Shown in pieces: positions 42,601 to 51,372 of a stretch of 62,059 nt of DNA. Source of the stretch: Halieaceae bacterium (GTDB lineage Bacteria; Pseudomonadota; Gammaproteobacteria; Pseudomonadales; Halieaceae). The notes beneath the pieces are model-generated. The model was not told where the DNA came from. It saw only the letters and a program-made list of their open reading frames with translations, and made no database searches. The stretch covers positions 1-62,059 of the forward strand of contig JAHEEV010000012.1 in the NCBI GenBank assembly GCA_024640505.1, read 5' to 3'. The first letter of the stretch is position 1, and each line of letters opens with the position of its first letter. A program made the position numbers and the translations under genes.

Positions 42601-43971
42601 ATGAGTGACAGAGGCAAGATTGTCGAAACAGTGGAAGATTTGACATCACCGGTAGTTATCCCTGTTGATGCCTATATCTCGGAAGACTATGCCCGGGCCG
42701 AGCGCGATAAACTCTGGCGCAAGGTATGGCTGCAGGCTGGCCGTATCGAGGATATCCCGGAGCCCGGCGACTTCATCACCTTTGACATACTCGACGACTC
42801 TTTGCTGATCGTCCGCTCAGGGCCGGACACCATCCAGGCCTACTACAACGTATGTCCGCACCGTGGCCGCAAGCTCGTGGACATTCCTGAGGGTGCCAGA
42901 AACGCCCGTGGTCGCAGGCCACATTTTTCCTGTGCCTACCACGGGTGGCGTTTCGACCTCGAGGGAGAAAACATCCATCTGCTTTACAAGGAAGACTGGC
43001 AGGGACAATTGACAGGAGGCTGTACCAACCTGAGCAAGGTCAATGTCGACACCTGGGGCGGCTGGATCTGGATCAACCTGGACCCGGATTGCGAACCGCT
43101 GCGCGACTATCTCGAACCCGCCGCCGCCATGCTCGACCCTTTCGAACTGCAGAATATGCGTTGCCGTTGGCGAAAATGGGGGATCTTCGACTGCAACTGG
43201 AAAGTGGCCCTGGAAGCTTTCAACGAAACCTACCACGTCCAGACGACACACCCGGAATTCAACAAATTCGGCGAGTTTCGCGGCTGGGCCAGGGCGCAGG
43301 GAAAACACAGCAACATAGGCTATGACGCTCCCAAGGACATGGACGAAAACCAGCAGGCAAAGTTGCGTGTGGGTTCCGGCGCCGACCCGCGCATCTCGAC
43401 AGCGGAAATGCAGGTTTTTACCTGGGAGAATGCGAACACCAACACGACCCAGACGCTGGTCGACGCGTCGCTCCGTCTGGTGGACGAACTGCCGGAGGGA
43501 ACCCCGGGTGACCAGGTGCTCAAGCACTGGCTGGAGTCGGCGCGACGCGATGACGAGGCCCGCGGCGTGATCTGGCCGACTGTCGATCTGGCGCATGTCG
43601 GCAAGAGTGGCACAGCCTGGCAGATCTTTCCCAATTTCCAGATCGGGCACTCGGTCAACAATATGCTGTGCTACAGCGCCCGCCCCCTGGACTCAAATCC
43701 GGACAAATGTATCTTCGAAGGGGCCGTATACCAGTTGTACCCCAAGGGGGAGGAACCGGAGACCGAATGGGAGTTCTGCAAGGCAACCGCGGAGGAGTGG
43801 TGCTATGTGCTGGGACAGGATTTCGGCAACATGGCAGCCGTGCAACAGGGCATGAAGTCGGGCGGCTTCAAGGGCACGATGCCCAATCCGTATATGGAAC
43901 GCAGCACCGCCAACCTCCACTACAATCTGGCCAGGTACATGGGTTCGGGCGCGCCGCGGAAGCTCAAGTAA
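42601..43971 (+). CDS. Rieske oxygenase catalytic subunit with long inter-ligand loop
   Basis: 456 residues from the ATG at 42601 with AGGAGAGAG ahead. Rieske ligands are C85, H87, C111 and H114, separated by 23 residues. Mononuclear iron ligands are H212 and H217 in ETYHVQTTH, bridged by E209. It belongs to the same type as those at 20574 and 32033, but has no BVMO next to it; instead it leads an operon with CoA-transferase, acyl-CoA dehydrogenase and enoyl-CoA hydratase genes. That suggests it acts on an acid or CoA ester, or starts a branch ending in beta-oxidation. Confidence 0.92.
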   Translation: MSDRGKIVETVEDLTSPVVIPVDAYISEDYARAERDKLWRKVWLQAGRIEDIPEPGDFITFDILDDSLLIVRSGPDTIQAYYNVCPHRGRKLVDIPEGARNARGRRPHFSCAYHGWRFDLEGENIHLLYKEDWQGQLTGGCTNLSKVNVDTWGGWIWINLDPDCEPLRDYLEPAAAMLDPFELQNMRCRWRKWGIFDCNWKVALEAFNETYHVQTTHPEFNKFGEFRGWARAQGKHSNIGYDAPKDMDENQQAKLRVGSGADPRISTAEMQVFTWENANTNTTQTLVDASLRLVDELPEGTPGDQVLKHWLESARRDDEARGVIWPTVDLAHVGKSGTAWQIFPNFQIGHSVNNMLCYSARPLDSNPDKCIFEGAVYQLYPKGEEPETEWEFCKATAEEWCYVLGQDFGNMAAVQQGMKSGGFKGTMPNPYMERSTANLHYNLARYMGSGAPRKLK

Positions 43972-44006
43972 CATGATCGATTCGAAATCAGCCGGAGCAA
44001 GCTGAC

Positions 44007-45203
44007 ATGGCCAGTTCCGGTCCGCTATCGGGCGTCATTGTCATCGATCTCACCGCAATGGTGATGGGTCCTTATTGCACCCAGATTCTGGCTGACATGG
44101 GCGCGGACGTGATCAAGGTAGAACCGCCGGGCGGGGACAACACGCGCTATGTCTCACAGGGACCATCGCCGGGCATGAACGGCGTATTCGTCAATGTTAA
44201 CCGCGGTAAGCGGAGCGTCGAACTCAATCTGCGGTCCGAAGGGGGAAAAACCGCGCTCAGGGCACTGATCGCAAAGGCCGACGTTTTCATCCACTCCATG
44301 CGTGCACAGGCCATTACCAAACTGGGCTTTGGCTACGAGGACGTCGCCGCACTCAACCCCCAGATCGTGTACACCAACTGTTATGGCTATGGCCGACATG
44401 GTCCGGATCGTGACCTGCCGGCCTACGACGACACGATCCAGGCGGAGTGCGGGATACCCGTTATTCAGCAATTGCTGACCGGGGAGGCGAACTATGTCGG
44501 TAGCATCATTGCAGACAAGGTCGCCGGGCTGACGGCGGTCTACGCGACCATGATGGCGCTTTTTCACCGTGAGCGTACCGGCGAGGGCCAGGAGGTGGAG
44601 GTCAGCATGTTCGAAACCATGGCGTCTTTCATGCTGGTAGAGCATGCCAACGGCGCTATCTTCCAACCGCCCCTGGGCCCCGCGAACTATCATCGGGCCG
44701 TGGCGCCGAATCGTCGTCCCTACCGCACGAAAGACGGCCAGATTGCGGCGCTGATATACAACGACAAGCACTGGTCTGCCTTCGTTGCAGCCGTCAAGCC
44801 TCACTGGGCAAGCGACGAATTTGCCACCCTGGAACAGCGGGCGCATCAGATCAATAAGGTTTACGGCCTGTTGGCAGAAACTTTCCTGGAACGCACCACG
44901 GCAGAGTGGCTCGCTCTTTTGCGCGAACTTCACATTCCCGCTGCTCCGCTGCGCACACCGGATGAACTGTTCGATAACCCGCACCTCAAAGCCGCCGGCT
45001 TCTTCGAAACGGTAGAAACTCGCGACGGACCGGTGCGTTTTCCGGGAGTCCCTACCTGGTTCTCTAAGACACCGGGACACGTCCAGGGCCCCGCGCCGAC
45101 CCTTGGAGAAAACACCCGCGAAGTATTGGAGGAGTTGGGATTGAAAGTCGACGATAAGGACAGTGTCGACCAGGACGATATTCACACCGAAGGGCTCATC
45201 TGA
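44007..45203 (+). CDS. Class III (CaiB/BaiF) CoA-transferase
   Basis: 398 residues. N-terminal GVIVIDLTAMVMGPY, VIKVEPPGG (about 36-43) and the catalytic D141 in LPAYDD all fit the family. It transfers CoA from a donor acyl-CoA to a carboxylate. The ATG has GGAGCAAGC upstream. It follows the Rieske gene by 35 bases and precedes an acyl-CoA dehydrogenase by 44, so it probably makes the CoA ester that the dehydrogenase oxidises. It is only distantly similar to the one at 10059, hence not a recent duplicate. Confidence 0.91.
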   Translation: MASSGPLSGVIVIDLTAMVMGPYCTQILADMGADVIKVEPPGGDNTRYVSQGPSPGMNGVFVNVNRGKRSVELNLRSEGGKTALRALIAKADVFIHSMRAQAITKLGFGYEDVAALNPQIVYTNCYGYGRHGPDRDLPAYDDTIQAECGIPVIQQLLTGEANYVGSIIADKVAGLTAVYATMMALFHRERTGEGQEVEVSMFETMASFMLVEHANGAIFQPPLGPANYHRAVAPNRRPYRTKDGQIAALIYNDKHWSAFVAAVKPHWASDEFATLEQRAHQINKVYGLLAETFLERTTAEWLALLRELHIPAAPLRTPDELFDNPHLKAAGFFETVETRDGPVRFPGVPTWFSKTPGHVQGPAPTLGENTREVLEELGLKVDDKDSVDQDDIHTEGLI

Positions 45204-45247
45204 CAGGCCGGATTCAGCCGTTTTGCCACGTATCGAGGAACCATGCC

Positions 45248-46414
45248 GTGGATTTTTCCCTCACACAGGATCAGCAGAACATACGGGACGCCGTTCTTAA
45301 ACACTGCTCCCAATTTACGGACGAGTATTGGCTTGAGCGTGACAGGGATGGCGTCTTTCCAGGTGAATTCCACCAGTCCATGGCGGAGGCCGGTTGGCTC
45401 GGCATAGCCATGCCGGAAGAATTCGGCGGCGCCGGCCTCGGAATATGCGAGGCGGCGCTCATGATGCAGGCCGTCGCGGAATCCGGTGGCGGCATGACCG
45501 CTGCGTCGAGCATCCATGGCCCGGTTTTCAGCATGCAGCCCGTTGCACTGTTCGGAACAGATGAACAGAAGCAACGGATGATTCCGCCCGTACTGAGTGG
45601 CGAAGACAGGATATGCTTCGCCGTAACCGAACCCAACACCGGGCTGGACACCACCAAACTCAAAACCCGGGCGGAAAAACGCGACGGCGGTTATCTGCTG
45701 AATGGCGAAAAAATCTGGATCTCGGTGGCCCAGGTCGCCAACAAGATGATGATTCTGGCGCGCACAACCCCATTGGAGGAGGTAAAGCGCAAGACCGATG
45801 GCCTGTCGCTGTTTTTCACCGATCTTGACCGCAGCAAGATCGAGGTCCGCGTGATCCACAAGATGGGCCGCCACGCGGTTGACTCCAACATGTTGTTCAT
45901 TTCCGATCTCTGGGTTCCGGAGGAAGACCGGATCGGCAACGAAGGGGATGGTTTCAAAATCATCCTGCACGGACTCAATCCGGAGCGGGTCCTCCTGGGC
46001 GCCGAGGCGGTCGGCCTGGGCCGCGTGGCCATCCAGCGGGCTGCGCGGTACGCGCGGGAACGTGTAGTCTTTGACCGCCCCATCGGCATGAACCAGGGCA
46101 TCCAGCATCCACTGGCGAAGTGCTGGGCCCAGGTGGAGGCGGCCAATCTCATGGTGATGAAGGCCGCCAATCTGTTTGACAAGGGACAGGAGTGTGGCGT
46201 CGAAGCGAACGCGGGAAAATACCTGGCGGCCGAAGCCGGGTTTGAGGCCTGTCATACCGCCATGCTGACGCTTGGGGGCATGGGCTATGCGCAGGAATAT
46301 CACATCGAGCGCTATCTGCGGGAAATCCTGATTCCGCGCATCGCACCGGTCAGCCCCCACATGATCCTGAACTTCCTGGCCGAAAAAGTGCTGGAACTCC
46401 CGAAATCATACTGA
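45248..46414 (+). CDS. Acyl-CoA dehydrogenase family protein
   Basis: 388 residues, GTG start after GAGGAA. Features: CFAVTEPNTGLDTTKLKT (FAD and substrate region), GRHAVDSNMLFISDLWVP, and a C-terminal helical domain with LTLGGMGYAQEYHIERYLRE. The C-terminal YEG motif that carries the base in medium-chain enzymes is replaced by APV; the base may come from another helix as in isovaleryl-CoA dehydrogenase. It would form an alpha,beta-unsaturated acyl-CoA. An enoyl-CoA hydratase gene follows 24 bases later, the normal next step. Confidence 0.92.
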   Translation: MDFSLTQDQQNIRDAVLKHCSQFTDEYWLERDRDGVFPGEFHQSMAEAGWLGIAMPEEFGGAGLGICEAALMMQAVAESGGGMTAASSIHGPVFSMQPVALFGTDEQKQRMIPPVLSGEDRICFAVTEPNTGLDTTKLKTRAEKRDGGYLLNGEKIWISVAQVANKMMILARTTPLEEVKRKTDGLSLFFTDLDRSKIEVRVIHKMGRHAVDSNMLFISDLWVPEEDRIGNEGDGFKIILHGLNPERVLLGAEAVGLGRVAIQRAARYARERVVFDRPIGMNQGIQHPLAKCWAQVEAANLMVMKAANLFDKGQECGVEANAGKYLAAEAGFEACHTAMLTLGGMGYAQEYHIERYLREILIPRIAPVSPHMILNFLAEKVLELPKSY

Positions 46415-46438
46415 AGAAACGCTCGCGGAGAGAGTCTT

Positions 46439-47206
46439 ATGAGTGACGCCGTACTGTTTGATGCGCGGGATGACGGAATTGCGATTATCACCCTGAATCG
46501 CCCCGACCAGCGCAATGCACTGGGCCGCGAAGTACGGGCCGGTCTGTTCCACGCCTGGGACCGCTTCGAGCGGGATCCCGCCCTGCGCGTGGCTATTCTG
46601 ACGGGCGCGGGCGAAAAGGCTTTTTGTGCCGGCGGTGACCTGAAGGAGATGGTGGAGAACCAGATGGCTGTGCCACCGCGGGATATGTTTCCCGTGCCCG
46701 GCGATACGGTCGAGTTGACCAAACCGACCATTGCTGCGGTAAACGGGGTGGCCTTCGCCGGCGGCTGGATGATTGCCCAGGCCTGTGACCTGTGCGTCGC
46801 CAGCACGGGGGCGAAATTTGCGGTGACCGAGGTCAAGGTGGGCCGCAGCTCGCCCTGGGCAGCTCCCCTGATCCACATGATTCCACAGCGGATCATGATG
46901 GAGATACTCCTGACCGGCAAGCCGATCAGCGCCGAGCGCGCCTATGAAATCGGGCTCGTGAACCGGCTGGCGGCACCCCAGCATCTGATGGCATGTGCAC
47001 TGGAGCTGGCTGCCGAGATACTCGAGGGTGCACCCCTGTCGGTACAGGCGGCGCGGGAAACCGTTATGCTGTCGACAGAGATGGGACGCTCGGCTGCACT
47101 GCAGGCGGCCCGACATGCATCCGAGCACTGCTATCACAGCCAGGACGCGCAGGAAGGACCCCGGGCGTTTGCCGAAAAACGGCGCCCCGAGTGGCGGGGT
47201 CAATAA
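46439..47206 (+). CDS. Enoyl-CoA hydratase/isomerase (crotonase fold)
   Basis: 255 residues. The oxyanion-hole region reads AFCAGGDLKEM, and the middle FAGGWMIAQACDL and FAVTEVKVGRSS are in register with crotonases. Of the two glutamates used in hydration, the first position is a methionine (GGWMIAQ) while the second, in TEV, is kept. So isomerase, hydrolase or lyase chemistry is as likely as hydration. It is the last gene of the Rieske/CoA-transferase operon and ends opposite an SDR gene. Confidence 0.9.
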   Translation: MSDAVLFDARDDGIAIITLNRPDQRNALGREVRAGLFHAWDRFERDPALRVAILTGAGEKAFCAGGDLKEMVENQMAVPPRDMFPVPGDTVELTKPTIAAVNGVAFAGGWMIAQACDLCVASTGAKFAVTEVKVGRSSPWAAPLIHMIPQRIMMEILLTGKPISAERAYEIGLVNRLAAPQHLMACALELAAEILEGAPLSVQAARETVMLSTEMGRSAALQAARHASEHCYHSQDAQEGPRAFAEKRRPEWRGQ

Positions 47207-47250
47207 GGCTTCAGATATAGACCAGGCCCCGTCAGCTTCGCGCGGCGAGG

Positions 47251-48174
47251 TCAGGGCCCTGCAGCACCCCGGTTAGCCATTTCGAAGCTGTAGCGGATAT
47301 GATCGACATGTCCCGAGGGCACCGGCGGCAGTATCAGTGAGGCGTCGGTATCACGAATGGCGTCCATCTGTTCACCGACCTCTTCGATAGACCACTCACC
47401 GCGGTAAACACCGGGCGTTTCCGCGATATAGGCTTTCGCCACCCGGCCCGCGATGGAAATCAGCATCTCCCCGGTGATAGAACAGGATTCATGGGCAAGC
47501 CAGCCCACGACGGGCGCTACCAGTTCCGGCCCCATGGGCGGATAGGCGGAGACATCTATCCCCTCGGCCATTCTCGTCACAGCGGCGGGGACGATAACGT
47601 TGCACTTCACGCCCTCCGCCTCGCCTTCGAGGGCGACGACGTTGGATAAGCCAATCATACCCGCCTTGGATACACCGTAGTTGGCAACCTCGTGATTGCC
47701 ATACAGACCACCAATCGACGAGGTCAGCACGATGCGGCCGTAACCGGCTTCACACATCAGCGGGAAAGCGGGTCTGACGACATGAAAGGCACCGCGAAGA
47801 TGCACATCCAGTACCGCATCGAAATCCTCGTACGTCATCTCCTTCAGCGACGCAGCGCGCACATTGCCGGCGTTGTGAACGAGAATATCGATGCGACCGT
47901 AGTGCTCCAGGGCGGTATCGATAATCGCCCGGCCGCCCTCGGGTGTGGCTACGGATTCGGTACAGGCGACAGCCTCGCCTCCCAACGCCGCAATCTCCGC
48001 GACGACCTCATCCGCGGGAGCGGAATCGTCTTCATTTCCGGCAATGCTGCCACCGGGATCATTGACGACGACCCTGGCGCCCCTGGCTGCAAGCAGCAGG
48101 GCATAGGCGCGACCAAGCCCCCTCCCCGCTCCGGTGATGACTGCGACTCTATCGTCGAACCTAAGCTCCGACAT
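47251..48174 (-). CDS. SDR of the multifunctional-enzyme 3-hydroxyacyl-CoA dehydrogenase type, paralogue of 11327-12238
   Basis: 307 residues from the ATG at 48174 with GAGGGG ahead. GAGRGLG is at 15-21 and S153, Y166 and K170 are at the same numbers as in the paralogue, with long identical stretches (DDRVAVITGAGRGLGR, TYEDFD in place of SYEDFE). It should oxidise a 3-hydroxyacyl-CoA or similar. It is downstream of the second FAS1-like hydratase, mirroring the hydratase-SDR association in the other operon, so a two-gene module appears to have been duplicated. Confidence 0.9.
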   Translation of the reverse strand: MSELRFDDRVAVITGAGRGLGRAYALLLAARGARVVVNDPGGSIAGNEDDSAPADEVVAEIAALGGEAVACTESVATPEGGRAIIDTALEHYGRIDILVHNAGNVRAASLKEMTYEDFDAVLDVHLRGAFHVVRPAFPLMCEAGYGRIVLTSSIGGLYGNHEVANYGVSKAGMIGLSNVVALEGEAEGVKCNVIVPAAVTRMAEGIDVSAYPPMGPELVAPVVGWLAHESCSITGEMLISIAGRVAKAYIAETPGVYRGEWSIEEVGEQMDAIRDTDASLILPPVPSGHVDHIRYSFEMANRGAAGP

Positions 48175-48243
48175 GCACGACCCCTCATTCTGTCTATTTC
48201 CCACGTCCGCAGACAGGCGGACGGTCACCAGGCGAACAGGGTT

Positions 48244-49407
48244 CTACTTGGTGGGCAGTTCTATTTCAGCTTTGGCAGTAGCCATGGTCGTGCCAAGCTG
48301 GTTCTTCATCTTGCAGTCTACCTGCACCACGTTGCGACCCTCATCATCGACCAGTTTGTCGATAACGTTGGCGGTCATGAACGTGGCATCACCGGTGAAT
48401 GCCGGACCGCGGTAGGCTGAATTGCAATGCACCACCTGGCCCCATTCACCCGCCCAGCCGGCGAGATAATCCAGAATCCATGCCCCCATCGAAGCGCCGT
48501 AGCCGTAACCCCGCGGCATGCCGATACGCCGCGCCCATTCGGGGAAAAGATGCCCGCGGGACGGACCGAAATAGGCGCCGTCCGTCCATTCGGGGTTGTC
48601 GCGCTCCATCACCGGATCGTTTTCGTGGCCGGCAAATTCTTCGGTAAAGCCCATGGCCGCCATATCCATGCCGGGCCGGTGTGTACCACCCCAGATGGTA
48701 AACAGGTAGGCCCGCCACTCGGTAGTGAAGCTGGCTATGCTGTGGGGGCCGATGATGCGCACCGGCAATTCATTGTCGACCTCGATATCGTCCCAGTAAC
48801 GCTTGCCGTGCCCGAGTTCATGCATCATTTTTATGTAGTCGTATTTTTTGTCTTCCAGTTCCTTGAGCGCCTGTTCAGACCATTCGGGATCGTCCGTGGC
48901 ATCCAGTGAACCCATTTCAACCGCGGCATCGCGGCGGTAGCGAATGGAGGTCGAACGCTGCTTGGCGATATAGTCGCCATCCTGGTTGTAATAATTGTTG
49001 TCACCGCGCTGGAAACAGGTCGGGCCGGCAAAAGAGGTTTCCTTGACCACGTAGTCGAACGGGACCTTTTCATTGGTGATTTCGTCGCCACCAAAAATGC
49101 GCGGGCCATAGAACCACCATTCGTCACCGGCAAAGATCAGGTGGGAATCCGGAATACAACCGGCACAGGCGGGTCCGGCACCGTGCCCGTCGTCGGTGGC
49201 GACCGCAAAGGATTGGGGGGCCACGAGGCGGCCGTAGCGGCCCTCCGCGGCAAAGTCATGATCGTAGTGCAGCAGGTTCGGGTAGTGCATCGCCTGCACC
49301 CAGCGCCGGAAATCATTGTTGTGCAACGGCTCTTTCATGCGCGCAGGCGCCATGGGCTTGCCGAGGTATTGATCGAGATCCGAGCAGTCCAGGGTTTTGT
49401 TGTTCAT
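48244..49407 (-). CDS. FAS1-like/MaoC-type two-domain hydratase, paralogue of 8732-9865
   Basis: 387 residues, comparable with the copy at 8732-9865 in length and layout: an N-terminal FAS1-like segment (FRRWVQAMHYPNLLHYD, about 34-50, then FAAEGRYGRLVAPQSFAVA) and a second, diverged hotdog half. It probably hydrates an enoyl-CoA or dehydrates a 3-hydroxyacyl-CoA. Relative to its paralogue the conserved HGIGDDNPLW is changed to MHYPNLLHYD, so the two likely differ in substrate. The coupled downstream gene is an SDR of the 3-hydroxyacyl-CoA dehydrogenase type. Confidence 0.82.
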   Translation of the reverse strand: MNNKTLDCSDLDQYLGKPMAPARMKEPLHNNDFRRWVQAMHYPNLLHYDHDFAAEGRYGRLVAPQSFAVATDDGHGAGPACAGCIPDSHLIFAGDEWWFYGPRIFGGDEITNEKVPFDYVVKETSFAGPTCFQRGDNNYYNQDGDYIAKQRSTSIRYRRDAAVEMGSLDATDDPEWSEQALKELEDKKYDYIKMMHELGHGKRYWDDIEVDNELPVRIIGPHSIASFTTEWRAYLFTIWGGTHRPGMDMAAMGFTEEFAGHENDPVMERDNPEWTDGAYFGPSRGHLFPEWARRIGMPRGYGYGASMGAWILDYLAGWAGEWGQVVHCNSAYRGPAFTGDATFMTANVIDKLVDDEGRNVVQVDCKMKNQLGTTMATAKAEIELPTK

Positions 49408-49512
49408 GTGTAACTCCAGTTCATTGGGTTTTTCTGTGAGTTGAGTTCTTCGTCCGGGACGGTGCGATCATGTCACTGATGGTACGGACGCGCCGTTCCG
49501 GCAGGGGACACT

Positions 49513-50295
49513 CTAATCTCCGGAGGTAGTCACCCACTCGGCGTTCATGGCCTCGGGCGAGAGATACTTGGTGGTCGACCAGCCCCCATCCACCACGATT
49601 GTCTGGCCGTTGATATGGGCAGCGCCCTCCGAGCAGAGAAAGGCGATGGTACTGGCGACATCTTCTACCTTGCCCAGGCGCGGAGCGGGCGTCATCTCGG
49701 TATTCATACGCCTGAAGCCCTTGTCGTCCAGCCGGTGGGCAACCATATCAGTGACGGTTACCCCCGGAGCGACACAGTTCGAACGGATGCCCTGGGCACC
49801 ATATTCGCAGGCCATGTGCAGGGTGAGTGCGGTCAGTCCACCTTTTGCCGCGGAATAGGCGCCACCGCGCCGCCCTCCGACGACGGCAAAGGTCGATGTC
49901 ACATTGATAACTGCCGAGCCGGGCTGCATGTGCACGATCGCGTCACGCGCAAGCCGGAACGGTGCACGCAGCATAACCCCCAGGAAAAGATCCAGTGAAT
50001 CGTCGTCCGTCTCGTGCAAGGGTTTCGGGCTGCCAAGGCCGGCATTATTGATCAGGAAGTCGATCCGTCCGAAACGCTCCAGGGCCAGGTTGACGATGGC
50101 CTGGGGTGCTTCATCGGCGGCAATATCCACTGACAGGGTCGCGACCCGCTCGGCATCACCGATCCCGTTTTCCAGCGCCGCCAGCTTGTCAGGATCGCGA
50201 CCTACACCGACGACTGCCATCCCCATCTGGTGAAGTTGCTTCGCTGTGGCAAGGCCGATGCCGCTGCCGGCACCGGTAATGATCGCAACCTGCAT
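49513..50295 (-). CDS. SDR-family oxidoreductase
   Basis: 260 residues. TGAGSGIG near the N terminus binds the cofactor, NNAG marks the core, and the catalytic pair is in YSAAKGG. VGRDPDK after the second strand carries an arginine, which favours NADP(H). C-terminal INGQTIVVDGGWS is typical. It oxidises an alcohol or reduces a ketone, substrate unknown. It is 105 bases upstream of the hydratase and may or may not be in the same transcript. It is divergent from the SDR at 50474. Confidence 0.88.
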   Translation of the reverse strand: MQVAIITGAGSGIGLATAKQLHQMGMAVVGVGRDPDKLAALENGIGDAERVATLSVDIAADEAPQAIVNLALERFGRIDFLINNAGLGSPKPLHETDDDSLDLFLGVMLRAPFRLARDAIVHMQPGSAVINVTSTFAVVGGRRGGAYSAAKGGLTALTLHMACEYGAQGIRSNCVAPGVTVTDMVAHRLDDKGFRRMNTEMTPAPRLGKVEDVASTIAFLCSEGAAHINGQTIVVDGGWSTTKYLSPEAMNAEWVTTSGD

Positions 50296-50375
50296 CTCTT
50301 GGCCTCTTCTTGGCGAAAAACGCTGAGCGTTTGTGCGCTATCGTGGGACGATTAACGAAACGTAGTATAATATAA

Positions 50376-50394
50376 TCATCGCTGTTGTCTATTA
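50376..50394 (+). promoter_or_regulatory. Variant of the ACA-N4-TGT motif between two divergent SDR genes
   Basis: TCATCGCTGT followed by TGTCTATTA, in a short AT-rich patch (TATAATATAATC). It matches the CATCGCTGTTG core of the BVMO-upstream sites, with a weaker 3' half. The divergent genes are SDRs at 49513 and 50474. Confidence 0.4.
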
Positions 50395-50473
50395 CTATGT
50401 CCCCCCAGGGCCTCCCGAGCTGCCAACCGGCCCTGTATTCTCTACCCGGGCGCTGAAGGTGTGAGGGGAACCG

Positions 50474-51328
50474 TTGATTGACAGCGACAAATCGTCATTT
50501 AATGGCCCCCCACTCAATCGGAACCAGATACCAGCCATGAGCCATGAAGAATTTCAAAACCATTACGGTCCGGTGGCGTTAGTCACAGGTGCATCGTCAG
50601 GCATAGGTAAGTCGTTTGCCGAACTGCTGGCCGCCAAAGGCCTGGACCTGGTGCTTGTTGCACGTCGGGTAGAGCGCCTTGATGCGTTGGCTTCCCGCCT
50701 GCAAGGGGACCATGGCGTCGAGGTAACCATCTGTCAGGCAGACCTCTCTGGTCAGATGGCGGCAGCGCAAATCCTGGAAGCCACCTCGTCTCTCGATATC
50801 GGACTCATCATCAGTAACGCGGGCTTTGGTGTAAAAGGCGAGTACGCCAGCGGTGACGCCGGCACTCTGGCCGATATGCTGATGGTCAACTGCAATACGC
50901 CGATGTTGCTGGCGCATGGCTTCCTGCCCCGGCTTCGTGCCCGGGGCAAGGGTGGCATCATTTTCACCAGCTCCGTTGAAGGCTTGATCGCCTGCCCTTT
51001 TTCCACGGCCTATGCCGCCACCAAGGGATTTCTCAACAGTCTCGGACAGGGGTTATGGGGCGAGCTGGCACAAGAGGACATCGACGTTCTGACGCTCTGC
51101 CCCGGGGCCACAGATACAGAAGCGCTGGTCCTGCAAGGCATAGACGCCGGCACGCTGGACGATGTGATGTCACCCGATGAGGTGGCAGAGTTGACGCTGG
51201 CTAATATCAAAAACGGGCCGGTCTATGTCCCAAGTGAACACTATAAAGCCATGTTCGACGCACTGCTTTCGATGCCGCGAGGAGATGCGCTTATGGCAAT
51301 GGCCGCCAACATGAAACAGGAAATATAA
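50474..51328 (+). CDS. SDR-family oxidoreductase (DltE-like subgroup)
   Basis: 284 residues if the TTG at 50474 is used; it has a good GAGGGG spaced before it. The ATG at 50537 is the alternative, where similarity to the family begins (YGPVALVTGASSGIG), but it has a weaker site. TGASSGIG, SNAG and YAATK are intact, so it is probably active. Similar to the convergent SDR at 51373-52176, which shares YGP and the GLWxEL segment. It may act on a large hydrophobic hydroxyl or keto compound. Substrate is unknown. Confidence 0.85.
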   Translation: MIDSDKSSFNGPPLNRNQIPAMSHEEFQNHYGPVALVTGASSGIGKSFAELLAAKGLDLVLVARRVERLDALASRLQGDHGVEVTICQADLSGQMAAAQILEATSSLDIGLIISNAGFGVKGEYASGDAGTLADMLMVNCNTPMLLAHGFLPRLRARGKGGIIFTSSVEGLIACPFSTAYAATKGFLNSLGQGLWGELAQEDIDVLTLCPGATDTEALVLQGIDAGTLDDVMSPDEVAELTLANIKNGPVYVPSEHYKAMFDALLSMPRGDALMAMAANMKQEI

Positions 51329-51372
51329 AACTGTCCCTGGGGACTGTGCCCCACGCCCTGCCCCGAGGGTCG

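Noticed and set aside
14586-43971. Classical aromatic-ring dioxygenase system with alpha and beta subunits
   Set aside because: None of the four Rieske genes has an adjacent beta-subunit or reductase gene, and no ring-cleavage extradiol or intradiol dioxygenase is in the window. The bridging glutamate also differs from classical enzymes.
51333-51344. Short hairpin GTCCC-TG-GGGAC after the SDR at 50474
   Set aside because: Only five base pairs with a 2-base loop, no T-run; too weak to call a terminator.
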